Below, one piece after another: positions 10,059-18,326 of a DNA stretch of 46,643 nt. This DNA comes from an uncultured Lachnospiraceae bacterium. GTDB taxonomy: Bacteria; Bacillota; Clostridia; Lachnospirales; Lachnospiraceae. Position 1 is the stretch's first letter, and every line of letters begins with the position of its first letter. The position numbers and the translations under genes are program-made. Under the pieces are notes generated by a model. It had not been told where the DNA came from and made no database searches. It was given only the letters and a program-made list of their open reading frames with translations. The stretch covers positions 1-46,643 of the forward strand of contig ONKG01000016.1 in NCBI GenBank assembly GCA_900318375.1. The letters are read 5' to 3'.

Positions 10059-11825
10059 CTAATCATTCTCCTTCGACTCGTCCATTAGGCTCGTATTCAA
10101 TCCCGCTTCTACCATAGCATCGTAATTTTTCCAATAGAGATAGTATCCCCCTATGTTGTGCTGCACGTCATCGATGCGAACGCGGAACTTGTCATTGCGC
10201 ATCATGAAGGAGCCAAGGATGCGTTCCGGATTCTGCATATACATTGCCTGTTCCGGATAGAAATATCCGCTAAGCTGACGGTTGGCTCTTGCAGCAATGG
10301 CATCCAACAGATCCTGTACGTCGAAGTCTCCGGTATCGAGTCCTTTGTCCACCATGCGCTGCCAGGTCTCAAAGCTGGAGATCAGCAATTCGAGGTTTGT
10401 AGGATAGGTACGCCACCGGCCAAGGATTTTAGCATAATTATTAGTTGCATTTGCTAAAGCAAAGTCATAATACTCCTGACGATCCACATACTTTGTCACC
10501 TCATTCAGGCTGTAAGCCACCCAGTGGTCTCGGTACTGTGTATAGTCTGCAGCAATAAAATGATCGATTGCTTTGCAAGCCGCATCCAGCCATTTCTGTT
10601 CTTTTGTAAGGCTGTAAAGCCTGGTTAGCGCAAAAGTACATTCCCCATCGTAGTAGACCGTGCGGAACTCTTCGAGTCTTGAAAAGTCAGTGTAGAGAAT
10701 ATGATAGTAACTGCCATCCTCCCCCTGCTGTTTCAGAATACCCTCGCCTAGTGCTTTACACACATCCACATAATCTTCATTCTGAAAGACATCCATGTAT
10801 TCTGTTAGAGTCACTATGGCAATTCCATTTCCTCCAAGCTTGATTTCATCATCGCCTTCATCATAGATATAGGCGGCATCTTCTTCGTCATAGAGGATTT
10901 GACTTAGCATGTAACCGATGGTGTTGTCGATCTTTTCTTTAAGCGCATCATCCGGGAACATACGGTAACGGCAGATAAGCGACCAGATCGTACCGCTATG
11001 GCGTAGGATATTATAGCTCTCTATTTCCTTATCAAACTGCGGACGTATACCATAGATAAAACTGCCATCTTCCTTTACCTGATCTAGCAGGAAAGAAGAT
11101 GCTTTATCTATGATACTTTCCGCGTAGTCCGCATCTAACACAGGAACCATACGCCGTCCGGTGTCAGCGCCATCATGGCAAAGAGTATATATTTCGTCTT
11201 TCTCGTCACAAAACCAGCCCATGCTCTCGAATTCCATCATATTGTCAGGAAGCATCTGCAGGGGCTCGCGATCATTATCCGCAAGCCAGTCGTTCACCCC
11301 TTCCACGGAAACTCTGTCTTCTTTGTAATCGTATAGACCGTTCCCATTCATCCAGCCCTCCGGAAAGGCTGTTTCAAATTCAGGATCAAAAGATAAACCA
11401 TGATAATCAAAACCGGAGGCTGTATCCACCAGTTCATTCAATATTTCTAATGCATTAATGGGCCACGCCTTGCTGACCACATCTACGCGAACCCACATAG
11501 GCTCTACAGAGTCATCCCTGATTCCCTTCGAAGTGTTATTCACAGCATTTTTCCAGGCATCCGATAAGGATTTACCCTTACCAGAATAAACCTTGGCGCG
11601 TGTGTTCCCATCACAGACCGAAAAGAAAACGACATTTCCGACTGACTCCACAGGTGCATCACCAATTGCCCTGACCGTCTCATCCGTGAAAACCTCTGCT
11701 TGCAGGAGTTCAGCCTTGTTTAAAAATGTCTTTTGGTTTTCATTAGTTCGAGGCAAGAACCATAAGAAAAGTGCAATGATGACCGCCAGAACCGGCAAAA
11801 ACCAAAGGAATCTTTTTCGTTTCAT
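10059..11825 (-). CDS. Membrane-anchored protein with alpha/alpha-barrel-like repeats, unknown function
   Basis: A 588-aa protein with an N-terminal signal anchor (MKRKRFLWFLPVLAVIIALF). Residues 30-200 form an unrecognised alpha/beta-looking region with VEPMWVRVDVV. Residues 230-560 are rich in paired helices with spaced aromatic and Gly motifs (GGNGIAIVTLTEYM, QGEDGSYYHILY, YYDGECTFALTRLY, RDHWVAYSLNEVTKY), typical of six-hairpin (alpha/alpha) toroid folds found in glycoside hydrolases, epimerases and terpenoid cyclases. It is the first gene of the glycan cluster, after the pilin terminator, and ends 1 bp before the next start. An extracytoplasmic glycan-acting enzyme is the best guess; no catalytic residue can be assigned with confidence. 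Confidence 0.6.
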   Translation of the reverse strand: MKRKRFLWFLPVLAVIIALFLWFLPRTNENQKTFLNKAELLQAEVFTDETVRAIGDAPVESVGNVVFFSVCDGNTRAKVYSGKGKSLSDAWKNAVNNTSKGIRDDSVEPMWVRVDVVSKAWPINALEILNELVDTASGFDYHGLSFDPEFETAFPEGWMNGNGLYDYKEDRVSVEGVNDWLADNDREPLQMLPDNMMEFESMGWFCDEKDEIYTLCHDGADTGRRMVPVLDADYAESIIDKASSFLLDQVKEDGSFIYGIRPQFDKEIESYNILRHSGTIWSLICRYRMFPDDALKEKIDNTIGYMLSQILYDEEDAAYIYDEGDDEIKLGGNGIAIVTLTEYMDVFQNEDYVDVCKALGEGILKQQGEDGSYYHILYTDFSRLEEFRTVYYDGECTFALTRLYSLTKEQKWLDAACKAIDHFIAADYTQYRDHWVAYSLNEVTKYVDRQEYYDFALANATNNYAKILGRWRTYPTNLELLISSFETWQRMVDKGLDTGDFDVQDLLDAIAARANRQLSGYFYPEQAMYMQNPERILGSFMMRNDKFRVRIDDVQHNIGGYYLYWKNYDAMVEAGLNTSLMDESKEND

Positions 11826-11883
11826 AGGTTGAATGTCCTTTCTGTGAAGTGCCCTGCTGAGAGGTATAGTACTAAAGTAAACA

Positions 11884-11921
11884 AGAAGAAAACTCCCCGG
11901 GACTATAATCGCCCCGGGGAG
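11884..11921 (-). terminator. Rho-independent terminator after the pilin-like gene
   Basis: Inverted repeat CTCCCCGGG / CCCGGGGAG (11893-11921) followed on the minus strand by TTTTCTTCTT. It lies 40 bases after the pilin stop codon and separates that gene from the glycan cluster. Transcription of the cluster must therefore start in the roughly 60 bases before 11825 or depend on readthrough. Confidence 0.85.
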
Positions 11922-11961
11922 TCCCAGTTAATCAATTATATACTCATCCTATGGCTACTTA

Positions 11962-13623
11962 TTAGTTAGCGCTCATTCTGCGGCGAGTTACCAGCAGGAT
12001 GCCAGCGCCAAGAACAAGAATTACACCGATGATGTAGAAGATCGTAGTACCGATGCCACCAGTGCTCGGAAGCTCAGTACCCTTCTCATTGACAATCTTA
12101 AGAGCTGCTGCATCCAGATCCTTCAAACTCTTTGTAACCTGAGTATAACTTGCGGTTTCTTCCGTCTTAGAATCAATCAGGTTACCAGCACTATCATATT
12201 TCTCCCAAGTCGTTGTCTTGCTGGAAGTAACTGCCATGAGCTGAGGCTCAAGCGTCTGGGTTCCTGTAAGTTTATTGTAACCATCCGGAGCCTTTGTCTC
12301 GGTTACTGTAAGATCAACATCTTCAGCAAGTCCAACAATGTAAAGCATACCATCTTTTGTTGTAACTGTAGACTTCTTCGTTGAACCTACAGATTTTACA
12401 ATGTAAACTCCGTCTTCCTTCTTCTCTAATTCCACACCAGCAATTTCAAATTCAGCACCATCAAGCAAAGCTTCAGATGCAGAACCATCAACCTTCTTCA
12501 GTGCTGCTGCATAAGTCTTAATTGAAGCGTCGTCATGGTATGTTGTTTCATACGGCTTATCGTCGTCATCATCGTCATCATCGTCATCATCGTCATCATC
12601 GCCATCAGGAGCAGCTACATAGGGCCTAATATTAATTTCGTTCTTATCGTCCGAACCAATATTTGAGGTGCTAGTCAGAGTTGCATGATATTTGACTTCG
12701 ATGACAGCGCCATTGGGATAGAGGCTAGTCCAAGTCCCATCGTTATTATAAGTTGCCCATGGAATGAAGAATGACTTATCATTTGTTCCATCTTCATTAG
12801 CGTCAATTGTTGCATTGGTATGAGTGCTATTATCATCGCCAAAGGACTTGCCGGTAATAGTGGCTACCACAGTACGCTCATCCGCTTCCGTATCAGGATC
12901 ATCTGTTCCTGTAAGAACTTTAATGGAATCAATTGTAGCACCGCTCAAGAATGCAGGCAGCGTATCGGAGACTTTATACTTGGTTACCTGCTTCGCATCA
13001 GCACCGGAACCCATGTAGTTTGTGGTGTTGAATGTAGCTGTATAATTAATCGTATCACCGATTGAATAGGAAGTTTCTTCAACTGTCTTGTCTGCGCTCG
13101 GAGTAGTGGTGTTCTTGTCGTAAATCGTAACATTGGGCTGTGTAGAATCAACGGAAATTGCCTGGTCGCCCTGGGTAGTTGTAATGACATAGTAACCAAG
13201 CTCCAACTGGTCGAAGGTCAGTGCAGAACCGTCGCTCTCCTCTTGAGCCGTAACAGCAGCAGTCTTGGCCCAATTTGTCAATGCGGTTTTCAAGCCCTCG
13301 CTCATGCCATCGCCATCCTTGGCAGCATCTGTAGCTTTCAGATAGCCAGAACCAGTGGAAGTTTCCACAAAGTAATCAGTCAGCGTAGAAGGAATCCCGC
13401 CTGCTGGAATCTTGTAGGCAATCGCATCTCCTTCACCAATTGTTGCTTCGAACAGTTTATAAATTTTGTAGGTCTCGCCTCTAGCAGCGTTGTCAATTGT
13501 AATAGATCCGATATTATCAGCGTTTTCAGTGCCGTGCTTTGTCTGAGCCATCGCCGGAATACTCATAGCGAGTACCATTACCATGGCAAGCGCCAAAGCC
13601 ATCATCTTCTTAAAGTTTCTCAT
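11962..13623 (-). CDS. LPXTG-anchored isopeptide pilin-like surface protein
   Basis: A 553-aa secreted, sortase-anchored protein. It has a signal peptide (residues 1-26, MRNFKKMMALAL to MSIPAMA), an N-terminal Ig-like domain (about 35-175), a central fimbrial D2-type domain (about 180-335: SIGDTINYTATF, VSDTLPAFLSG), a run of 14 Asp (342-355), a Cna-B/SpaA-like domain with an E-box-like VTETKAPDGYN, then LPSTG (518-522), a hydrophobic helix and RRR. This is the architecture of backbone pilins, in which Lys-Asn isopeptide bonds stabilise domains and a class C sortase polymerises subunits. The start has AAAGGAAG six bases upstream. No sortase or other pilin gene is in the window, so it may be a single-gene adhesin or depend on a sortase elsewhere. 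Confidence 0.85.
   Translation of the reverse strand: MRNFKKMMALALAMVMVLAMSIPAMAQTKHGTENADNIGSITIDNAARGETYKIYKLFEATIGEGDAIAYKIPAGGIPSTLTDYFVETSTGSGYLKATDAAKDGDGMSEGLKTALTNWAKTAAVTAQEESDGSALTFDQLELGYYVITTTQGDQAISVDSTQPNVTIYDKNTTTPSADKTVEETSYSIGDTINYTATFNTTNYMGSGADAKQVTKYKVSDTLPAFLSGATIDSIKVLTGTDDPDTEADERTVVATITGKSFGDDNSTHTNATIDANEDGTNDKSFFIPWATYNNDGTWTSLYPNGAVIEVKYHATLTSTSNIGSDDKNEINIRPYVAAPDGDDDDDDDDDDDDDDKPYETTYHDDASIKTYAAALKKVDGSASEALLDGAEFEIAGVELEKKEDGVYIVKSVGSTKKSTVTTKDGMLYIVGLAEDVDLTVTETKAPDGYNKLTGTQTLEPQLMAVTSSKTTTWEKYDSAGNLIDSKTEETASYTQVTKSLKDLDAAALKIVNEKGTELPSTGGIGTTIFYIIGVILVLGAGILLVTRRRMSAN
12559..12600 (-). repeat. 9-bp coding repeat encoding poly-Asp
   Basis: Fourteen consecutive Asp codons built mainly from four copies of a 9-bp GAT-GAT-GAC unit. 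The period is a multiple of three, so copy changes would alter the length of the acidic linker without breaking the frame. Confidence 0.9.
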
Positions 13624-13653
13624 ACTTCTTCCTTTCTCGGGAGGTTGCACCAT

Positions 13654-15181
13654 CCCATGTTTCTGCTGTGGGGAATGATTCCGTCAAAAGCAAGATGTTG
13701 TCCCCATGTTCAACAGTTCCAGTAAGGTTTTCATTCCCGTTTGTAACAACCCGGGAATATACATGGAAGGGAAGCCTTCCGATTCAAGTGTTTCAGTGCT
13801 TCATTTATCTTTTATCAGTTATGCAGTCTCTTTGCTCCTCTTTAATGCAGTCATCTTCTATCCCAGGATAAAGCTGAATACATCAGGTCCGGAGCTGAAG
13901 CTGTTCTGAAAAAGATATCTAAATTAAGTATGCAGGTTTACGGGTTACTTTTTTCTTACTCTTATCCGGACAGAAGGTCTGTCATTCTTCCTGCCATGAG
14001 ACAATGCAGGCAAGTCTTTGATCATGCTGCCCACGAAGGCTTTCTCTTCTTCGCCAGCTTCGCGAATGCGGAGATCCCTTTCGTGCTGTCCCGGCGTTTT
14101 TCAATGCTTCCCTCTTCTGTGTACATGGGCTGTAATATGCAGCCGCAACTGATTCGGGACGTGGATCCGAATCCCGCTTGTGATCACAACAGGACGGGAG
14201 TCATATCCCGCATGGGCCTGCTTTCACAGCGATGTACAAAGCTGTACTAATTTGAAATCATTCGTTTCATTTAATACGTCACAGAAGCTTTTCTGAGATT
14301 AACCGGATCTGCCGAACCGATTAATCCTTTTTCCGGATACTCTTCTTCCGCCCTCCTTCCTCTTCTCTGCGCAACCATGTCCCGAACCCCTTCTCTGCAA
14401 TTTTTTTAAAATGCAAAGGCATTCATCCGGCGCATATTGCGGAGTAAAGTCTGGCAGACCCACGTGTCGTCCGTCAGACAATTGATGCTGCTATATAGGT
14501 AAAACCTTCCATCTTTTTAGCACGCTTCTCTATATTCTAGTTCAGCATAAACGCAGACATATACTCTTTTGAAAAAACACCTGAGATCTATATCTGCGGC
14601 AAGGGGAAGGAATTTCCTGCAGTATAGTGTACGAAGCATCAGTTTTTATTTTATATAATTAATAATGATGTTTCTGTGCTCCATTTAAACGCAGTATGTT
14701 AAAAAACTGCCTTTTTCCGCAAATCCAGGTCTCTTAGAAGCAATTCTTTTGGAAAAAAGCACACACGAAGCAACTATATTCGGATTTATAAATACTTATA
14801 CACACTACACTTAACCTATACTATCGAAAAATATTATACATGGGTGCTTATCACAAAATGCGTCAAAAGATAAAAATTTTGTCAACAGTTTGTGACGTTA
14901 TTATGTTTACACCCTGTATTTCCTACTGCTTTGCATAATTCTGTGATATTTCCTGTAATTCTTCTTCCTTTTAACAGCTGATTCAGGCAGATTCGACAGA
15001 TTCGGACAGATTCGACATCTGATAGCATCTTATAGAATCAGTTGAGTATGTGGCGTACTCCTGCCAATCATGCTACAATACGTGGACAGCTTTTCAAATA
15101 CTGTATCATCCATAGCAATTTTTAATAGTTTTTATAAGTACAATAACACACTTTTTTGATATGCAGAATGGATAATCATAT
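13654..15181. other. 1.5-kb region with no convincing gene
   Basis: The region separates the divergently transcribed pilin-like gene and hflX. The open frames here (for example 13930-14250 plus and 14299-14481 minus) lack ribosome binding sites, family motifs and coding-like composition. The half nearest hflX (14500-14950) is AT-rich. There is a cluster of three near-direct CAGATTCGACA-type repeats at about 14988-15022 and an imperfect inverted repeat around 14297-14326. The minus-strand promoter of the pilin-like gene must lie near 13.65-13.9 kb, but I cannot pick a good match. Confidence 0.5.
14879..14907 (+). promoter_or_regulatory. Candidate sigma-A promoter upstream of hflX
   Basis: TTGTCA, a 17-bp spacer, then TATGTT, in an AT-rich tract about 275 bp before the hflX start. 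The match is fair only, and the long untranslated distance makes it tentative. Confidence 0.3.
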
Positions 15182-17053
15182 ATGGAAGATTTATTTGTAA
15201 GATGGGGAAAAGGCAGGGATGCACAAACTCCGGACAAGAGCACAGACCGAAGCCGGGAGGCACAGTCTACGGAGAGCAGAACTGATTTCAGCCCGGAGGC
15301 ACAGCCTCCGGGAGGCAAAACAGGCCTCAGCCGGGAGGCAAAGCGCAGACCTTCCCGCAGGAATCGCCGCGGTAAGGAAGCGGCACAAGACAGTGATCAG
15401 GCAAAGGAAAGTATCGGAAAGACCCGGACACAGAGGACACAGGACAGCGGCGGGAAGTCCCGGGCGGTGCTGGCCGGCTGCTGCACGGACCTTTCCCCCG
15501 AAAAACATGTGCGTGCCATGAGCGAGCTGCGCGGACTGGCAGACGCCTGCGGTCTGGAGGTCGTCGCCTCTGTTGTCCAGAACGCCGCACAGATCACGCA
15601 CGCCACTTATATCGGAAGCGGCAAGGTGGTGGAGCTGAAAAAAGAAATCGAACAGCATGACGCGGATATTGTAATTTTTAATGAAGCGCTGACCCCCATG
15701 CAGATGCGCAACCTGGAAAAAGAGCTGGATACCGAGGTTCTCGACCGCACCGGGCTGATCCTGCAGATCTTTTCTTCCCGGGCAAGGACGCGGGAGGCAA
15801 AGCTCCAGGTGGAATCCGCCCGGCTCCAGTATATGCTGCCTCGTCTTGTAGGTATGCGGGCCTCTCTTTCCCGCCAGGGCGGAGGAAGCGGCCGCCTGTC
15901 CAACAAGGGCGCCGGTGAGCAGAAACTCGAGCTGGACCGCCGCCGCATTGAAAAAAGGATCGCTGAGCTCCGCCGCGAGCTGGAGATTGTGGAGCGGGAG
16001 CGCTCAACCCAGCGCAGCCGCAGGCTGAGGACCGGTCTGACCAGGGTAGCCCTCGTCGGCTATACGAACGCCGGCAAGTCCACTGTCATGAACGCTCTGC
16101 TGCACTATTGCGGAACAAACGGAATGTTCGGAACCGTCATTATGTCCGGGGCAGGAAGCAGCATTTCTTCTGTTTTCAGTGACAGTTTCAGTGACAGCAC
16201 AAGCAGCAGCTCTGCCTCAGACAGCCGCGGCGCTGTTTCTGCCTTCTCCAATCAGAGCTTCACGTCATACAATCAGAACAGAAGCTCTGCCTCAGACAAA
16301 CGCGGCACAAATCCTGCCGGCGGCACAGACAATACTGACGACAATCAGGAAAACAGTAAACAGGTTTTTGAGGCCGACATGCTCTTTGCGACACTGGATA
16401 CCTCTGTGCGGAGAATAGACGCGCCCGGACACATTCCTTTTCTGCTCTCCGACACCGTCGGATTTGTAAGCGACCTGCCCCACGCGCTGGTCAAGGCATT
16501 CCGGTCGACACTGGATGAGGTCCGCTATGCCGATCTTTTACTGGAAGTCGTGGATTTTTCCGATCCTGATTACCGGGAACAGATCGAGGTGACCGCAAAG
16601 ACCCTGGAGGAAATCGGCGCAGGGAATATTCCTCTCGTCTACCTGTACAACAAAACTGATCTGGCTATGGCCGCGGAAACAGGCATTCAGGGACCGGCTG
16701 GCCCGGACCAGTCTGCTTCCGGTCCCCAGACTATGCCTTCCTCAGGGATTTCACCGGGATCCAAGAGCCGTCCTGTCCCCGCGCAGATTCCCTTCCGCCG
16801 CGGCGAGACTCTCTATCTGGCCGCAGGAAAAGGCGTCGGAATCCCGGAGATTCTCTCACTCATTGACAGCGCAATGGAGGAAGACCGCGTCGAATGCAGT
16901 TTCTGTGTTCCTTATACAAAAGGCGGTCTTCTGCAGGACATGCGCCGCTGCGCCGTTCTCCTATCCGAGCACTACCTTCCCGAAGGAACAGAAGTCCGCA
17001 TCCGCTGCCGGCGCGAGGATGCGCACAGATTCCGGGCGCAGCTGAAACACTGA
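15182..17053 (+). CDS. hflX: HflX-type ribosome-associated GTPase with large insertions
   Basis: HflX is a GTPase that binds the large ribosomal subunit and rescues or splits stalled and inactive ribosomes. This 623-aa copy is much longer than the usual 410-430. Residues 1-95 are a basic low-complexity extension with repeated REAQ/PEAQ elements. The HflX N-domain (about 98-285) includes THATYIGSGKV and the R-G-G-G-S-G-R-L-S-N-K-G-A-G-E segment. The G-domain has GYTNAGKS (293-300), LFATLD (401-406), DTVGFVSDLP and NKTD. Between GKS and LFATLD lie about 83 extra residues rich in Ser/Asp/Asn, and another roughly 40-residue Pro/Ser insertion follows NKTD. All core motifs are intact, so it is probably functional. 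The ribosome binding site is weak (AGAATGGA), and the start is uncertain. Confidence 0.9.
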   Translation: MEDLFVRWGKGRDAQTPDKSTDRSREAQSTESRTDFSPEAQPPGGKTGLSREAKRRPSRRNRRGKEAAQDSDQAKESIGKTRTQRTQDSGGKSRAVLAGCCTDLSPEKHVRAMSELRGLADACGLEVVASVVQNAAQITHATYIGSGKVVELKKEIEQHDADIVIFNEALTPMQMRNLEKELDTEVLDRTGLILQIFSSRARTREAKLQVESARLQYMLPRLVGMRASLSRQGGGSGRLSNKGAGEQKLELDRRRIEKRIAELRRELEIVERERSTQRSRRLRTGLTRVALVGYTNAGKSTVMNALLHYCGTNGMFGTVIMSGAGSSISSVFSDSFSDSTSSSSASDSRGAVSAFSNQSFTSYNQNRSSASDKRGTNPAGGTDNTDDNQENSKQVFEADMLFATLDTSVRRIDAPGHIPFLLSDTVGFVSDLPHALVKAFRSTLDEVRYADLLLEVVDFSDPDYREQIEVTAKTLEEIGAGNIPLVYLYNKTDLAMAAETGIQGPAGPDQSASGPQTMPSSGISPGSKSRPVPAQIPFRRGETLYLAAGKGVGIPEILSLIDSAMEEDRVECSFCVPYTKGGLLQDMRRCAVLLSEHYLPEGTEVRIRCRREDAHRFRAQLKH

Positions 17054-17107
17054 AGGCCCCCCGGCCTGCACGGTGAAGAGAAAAAAGAAAACTGCTTAAC
17101 TGAATGA

Positions 17108-17167
17108 AATGCTCCCTTCCGGGCGAACAGGAAAAGCGTAAGATCCTGGCGCCCGAAAGGGAGCATT
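17108..17167 (+). terminator. Terminator hairpin after hflX
   Basis: Long stem made of AATGCTCCCTTCCGGGCG and CGCCCGAAAGGGAGCATT around a loop of about 24 bases, 55 bp after the hflX stop. The following T-run is weak (ATTTG), but the stem is very stable. It may serve both strands because the lipoprotein gene converges on it. Confidence 0.7.
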
Positions 17168-17268
17168 ATTTGAATTCATTTGATAGAAAAGAGTGTTTTT
17201 ATGTATTTCCGGTTAATGAAAACCATTCTTGTCAGACAGATTACTATACCTTTTCAGATTGATTTTGA

Positions 17269-18150
17269 TCAGTTTTTCTCAAAAAGCTTAAGGATTTCAT
17301 CAAATTTGTCCTCTGCGCCATAGACGCCTATGACGCATGAGAAATCACCTTTGATGATAAAAACTGAAGCGGACTTTACTTTTTCCTCTCCATCATCAGT
17401 AATCTCAATATATGCGGGGTGCTCTTCACCGGCTATGGCAATAGTCTCCACACTGCATTCAGCTTCATACCCCGCCGCTTCGTTAAATCCTTTTTCGAAA
17501 GCGAAGCGGTCCTGTGCCAGATCATTTTCAGTTTTGCCCTGATCTTTTGAAGTCAGCGCGGAAACGGTTACGGACAAGGACCCGTCTGTACCGGTGGAAT
17601 TGATATAAATACCGCCGATTCCTTTCGTATAGGTCTCACTCAGGGGCATAAGATCAGTCCCTGAATCCATCAAACTGTCTATACTGCCGCCTTCGACCTT
17701 GCTGATTGTAAGTCCGAAATATTCATTCTTATAATAATCCTCTGTCAATACGCCCGTTAATGCCTTATCGTCCTCCGTGCTGATGTTTGTAACTGCATCC
17801 GGGATCTCAATCTGCTCATATTCCTCTGCATCTATTTCTTCAATCGGTCCTGCTGCTTCATCATCTATTTCATCCGTGAACTCGTCCAGATCATAGTCCT
17901 CTTCCGCAAGTTCTTCGCTTGTTCCGGCGAATGCATCATCTGCTGCATCCGCTGTCTCGTTCTGATCATCTTCCTCATTTGCAGCTTTTTCGTTTGATTC
18001 TGCTTTTGCATCATCTATAGCATCAAGGGTTTCTTCCTGCTCAATACTGTCCTGGCTTTCCTGCGTCGTTTTGGCTCCGCTCTCTCCGCAGGCAGCAAAA
18101 GAAAAGCAGATCGTCCCGGCAAGCAGTAAAGCAATAATTTTATTTTTCAT
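17269..18150 (-). CDS. Acidic lipoprotein of unknown function
   Basis: A 293-aa predicted lipoprotein: signal peptide MKNKIIALLLAGTICFSFAA with the lipid-modified Cys at 21 (lipobox F-A-A-C). Residues 25-125 are a highly acidic, disordered-looking linker rich in Glu, Asp and Ala. Residues 130-293 form a compact alpha/beta region with YFGLTISKVEGGSIDSLM, GIGGIYINSTGTDGSLSVTV and a GDFSCVIGVYG end, of no family I recognise. The chosen ATG is preceded by AAAAAAGG at poor spacing. A short upstream frame with a much better binding site overlaps this start. The gene converges on hflX. Confidence 0.75.
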   Translation of the reverse strand: MKNKIIALLLAGTICFSFAACGESGAKTTQESQDSIEQEETLDAIDDAKAESNEKAANEEDDQNETADAADDAFAGTSEELAEEDYDLDEFTDEIDDEAAGPIEEIDAEEYEQIEIPDAVTNISTEDDKALTGVLTEDYYKNEYFGLTISKVEGGSIDSLMDSGTDLMPLSETYTKGIGGIYINSTGTDGSLSVTVSALTSKDQGKTENDLAQDRFAFEKGFNEAAGYEAECSVETIAIAGEEHPAYIEITDDGEEKVKSASVFIIKGDFSCVIGVYGAEDKFDEILKLFEKN

Positions 18151-18190
18151 CCTTTTTTGAGGCGGGATCACCGGATCTGAATCGTTTCAC
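18140..18190 (-). CDS. Possible 16-aa leader peptide upstream of the acidic lipoprotein
   Basis: GTG start eight bases after a strong AAAGGAGG. The frame reads MKRFRSGDPASKKDEK and its TAA lies 8 bases inside the lipoprotein gene. The lipoprotein ATG itself has no well-spaced binding site, so its translation may depend on ribosomes finishing this small frame. An alternative is an N-terminally longer lipoprotein starting at GTG 18171. Existence of the peptide is inference. Confidence 0.35.
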   Translation of the reverse strand: MKRFRSGDPASKKDEK

Positions 18191-18224
18191 CCCGCATGCC
18201 TCCTTTCAAACATTTTAATTCGCT

Positions 18225-18251
18225 GATTAATGTTGATTAAACTTTGATTAA
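18225..18251. promoter_or_regulatory. Three phased GATTAA motifs, possible operator
   Basis: GATTAA (plus strand) occurs at 18225, 18235 and 18246, at spacings of 10 and 11 bp, about one helical turn each. They lie 40-75 bp downstream of the lipoprotein -10 box, so a bound protein could block elongation. A fourth copy lies at 18329 in the repeat array. Confidence 0.35.
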
Positions 18252-18293
18252 AAACATTCCTGTTTTTTTCTGAACATATGCCGATATGAATTT

Positions 18294-18322
18294 AGTATAG
18301 AGGTAATTTGTCATATAATCAA
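18294..18322 (-). promoter_or_regulatory. Sigma-A promoter for the acidic lipoprotein gene
   Basis: On the minus strand: TTGATT (18317-18322), 17-bp spacer, TATACT (18294-18299). Close to consensus with ideal spacing. It gives a 5' untranslated region of about 140 nt containing the GATTAA motifs and the small upstream frame. Confidence 0.65.
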
Positions 18323-18326
18323 CGAA

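Noticed and set aside
13930-14250. 106-codon plus-strand frame in the 1.5-kb empty region
   Set aside because: No ribosome binding site, no recognisable motif, random-looking composition.
14299-14481. 60-codon minus-strand frame in the same region
   Set aside because: No binding site or motif; rich in Arg and Gly as expected from GC-rich noise.
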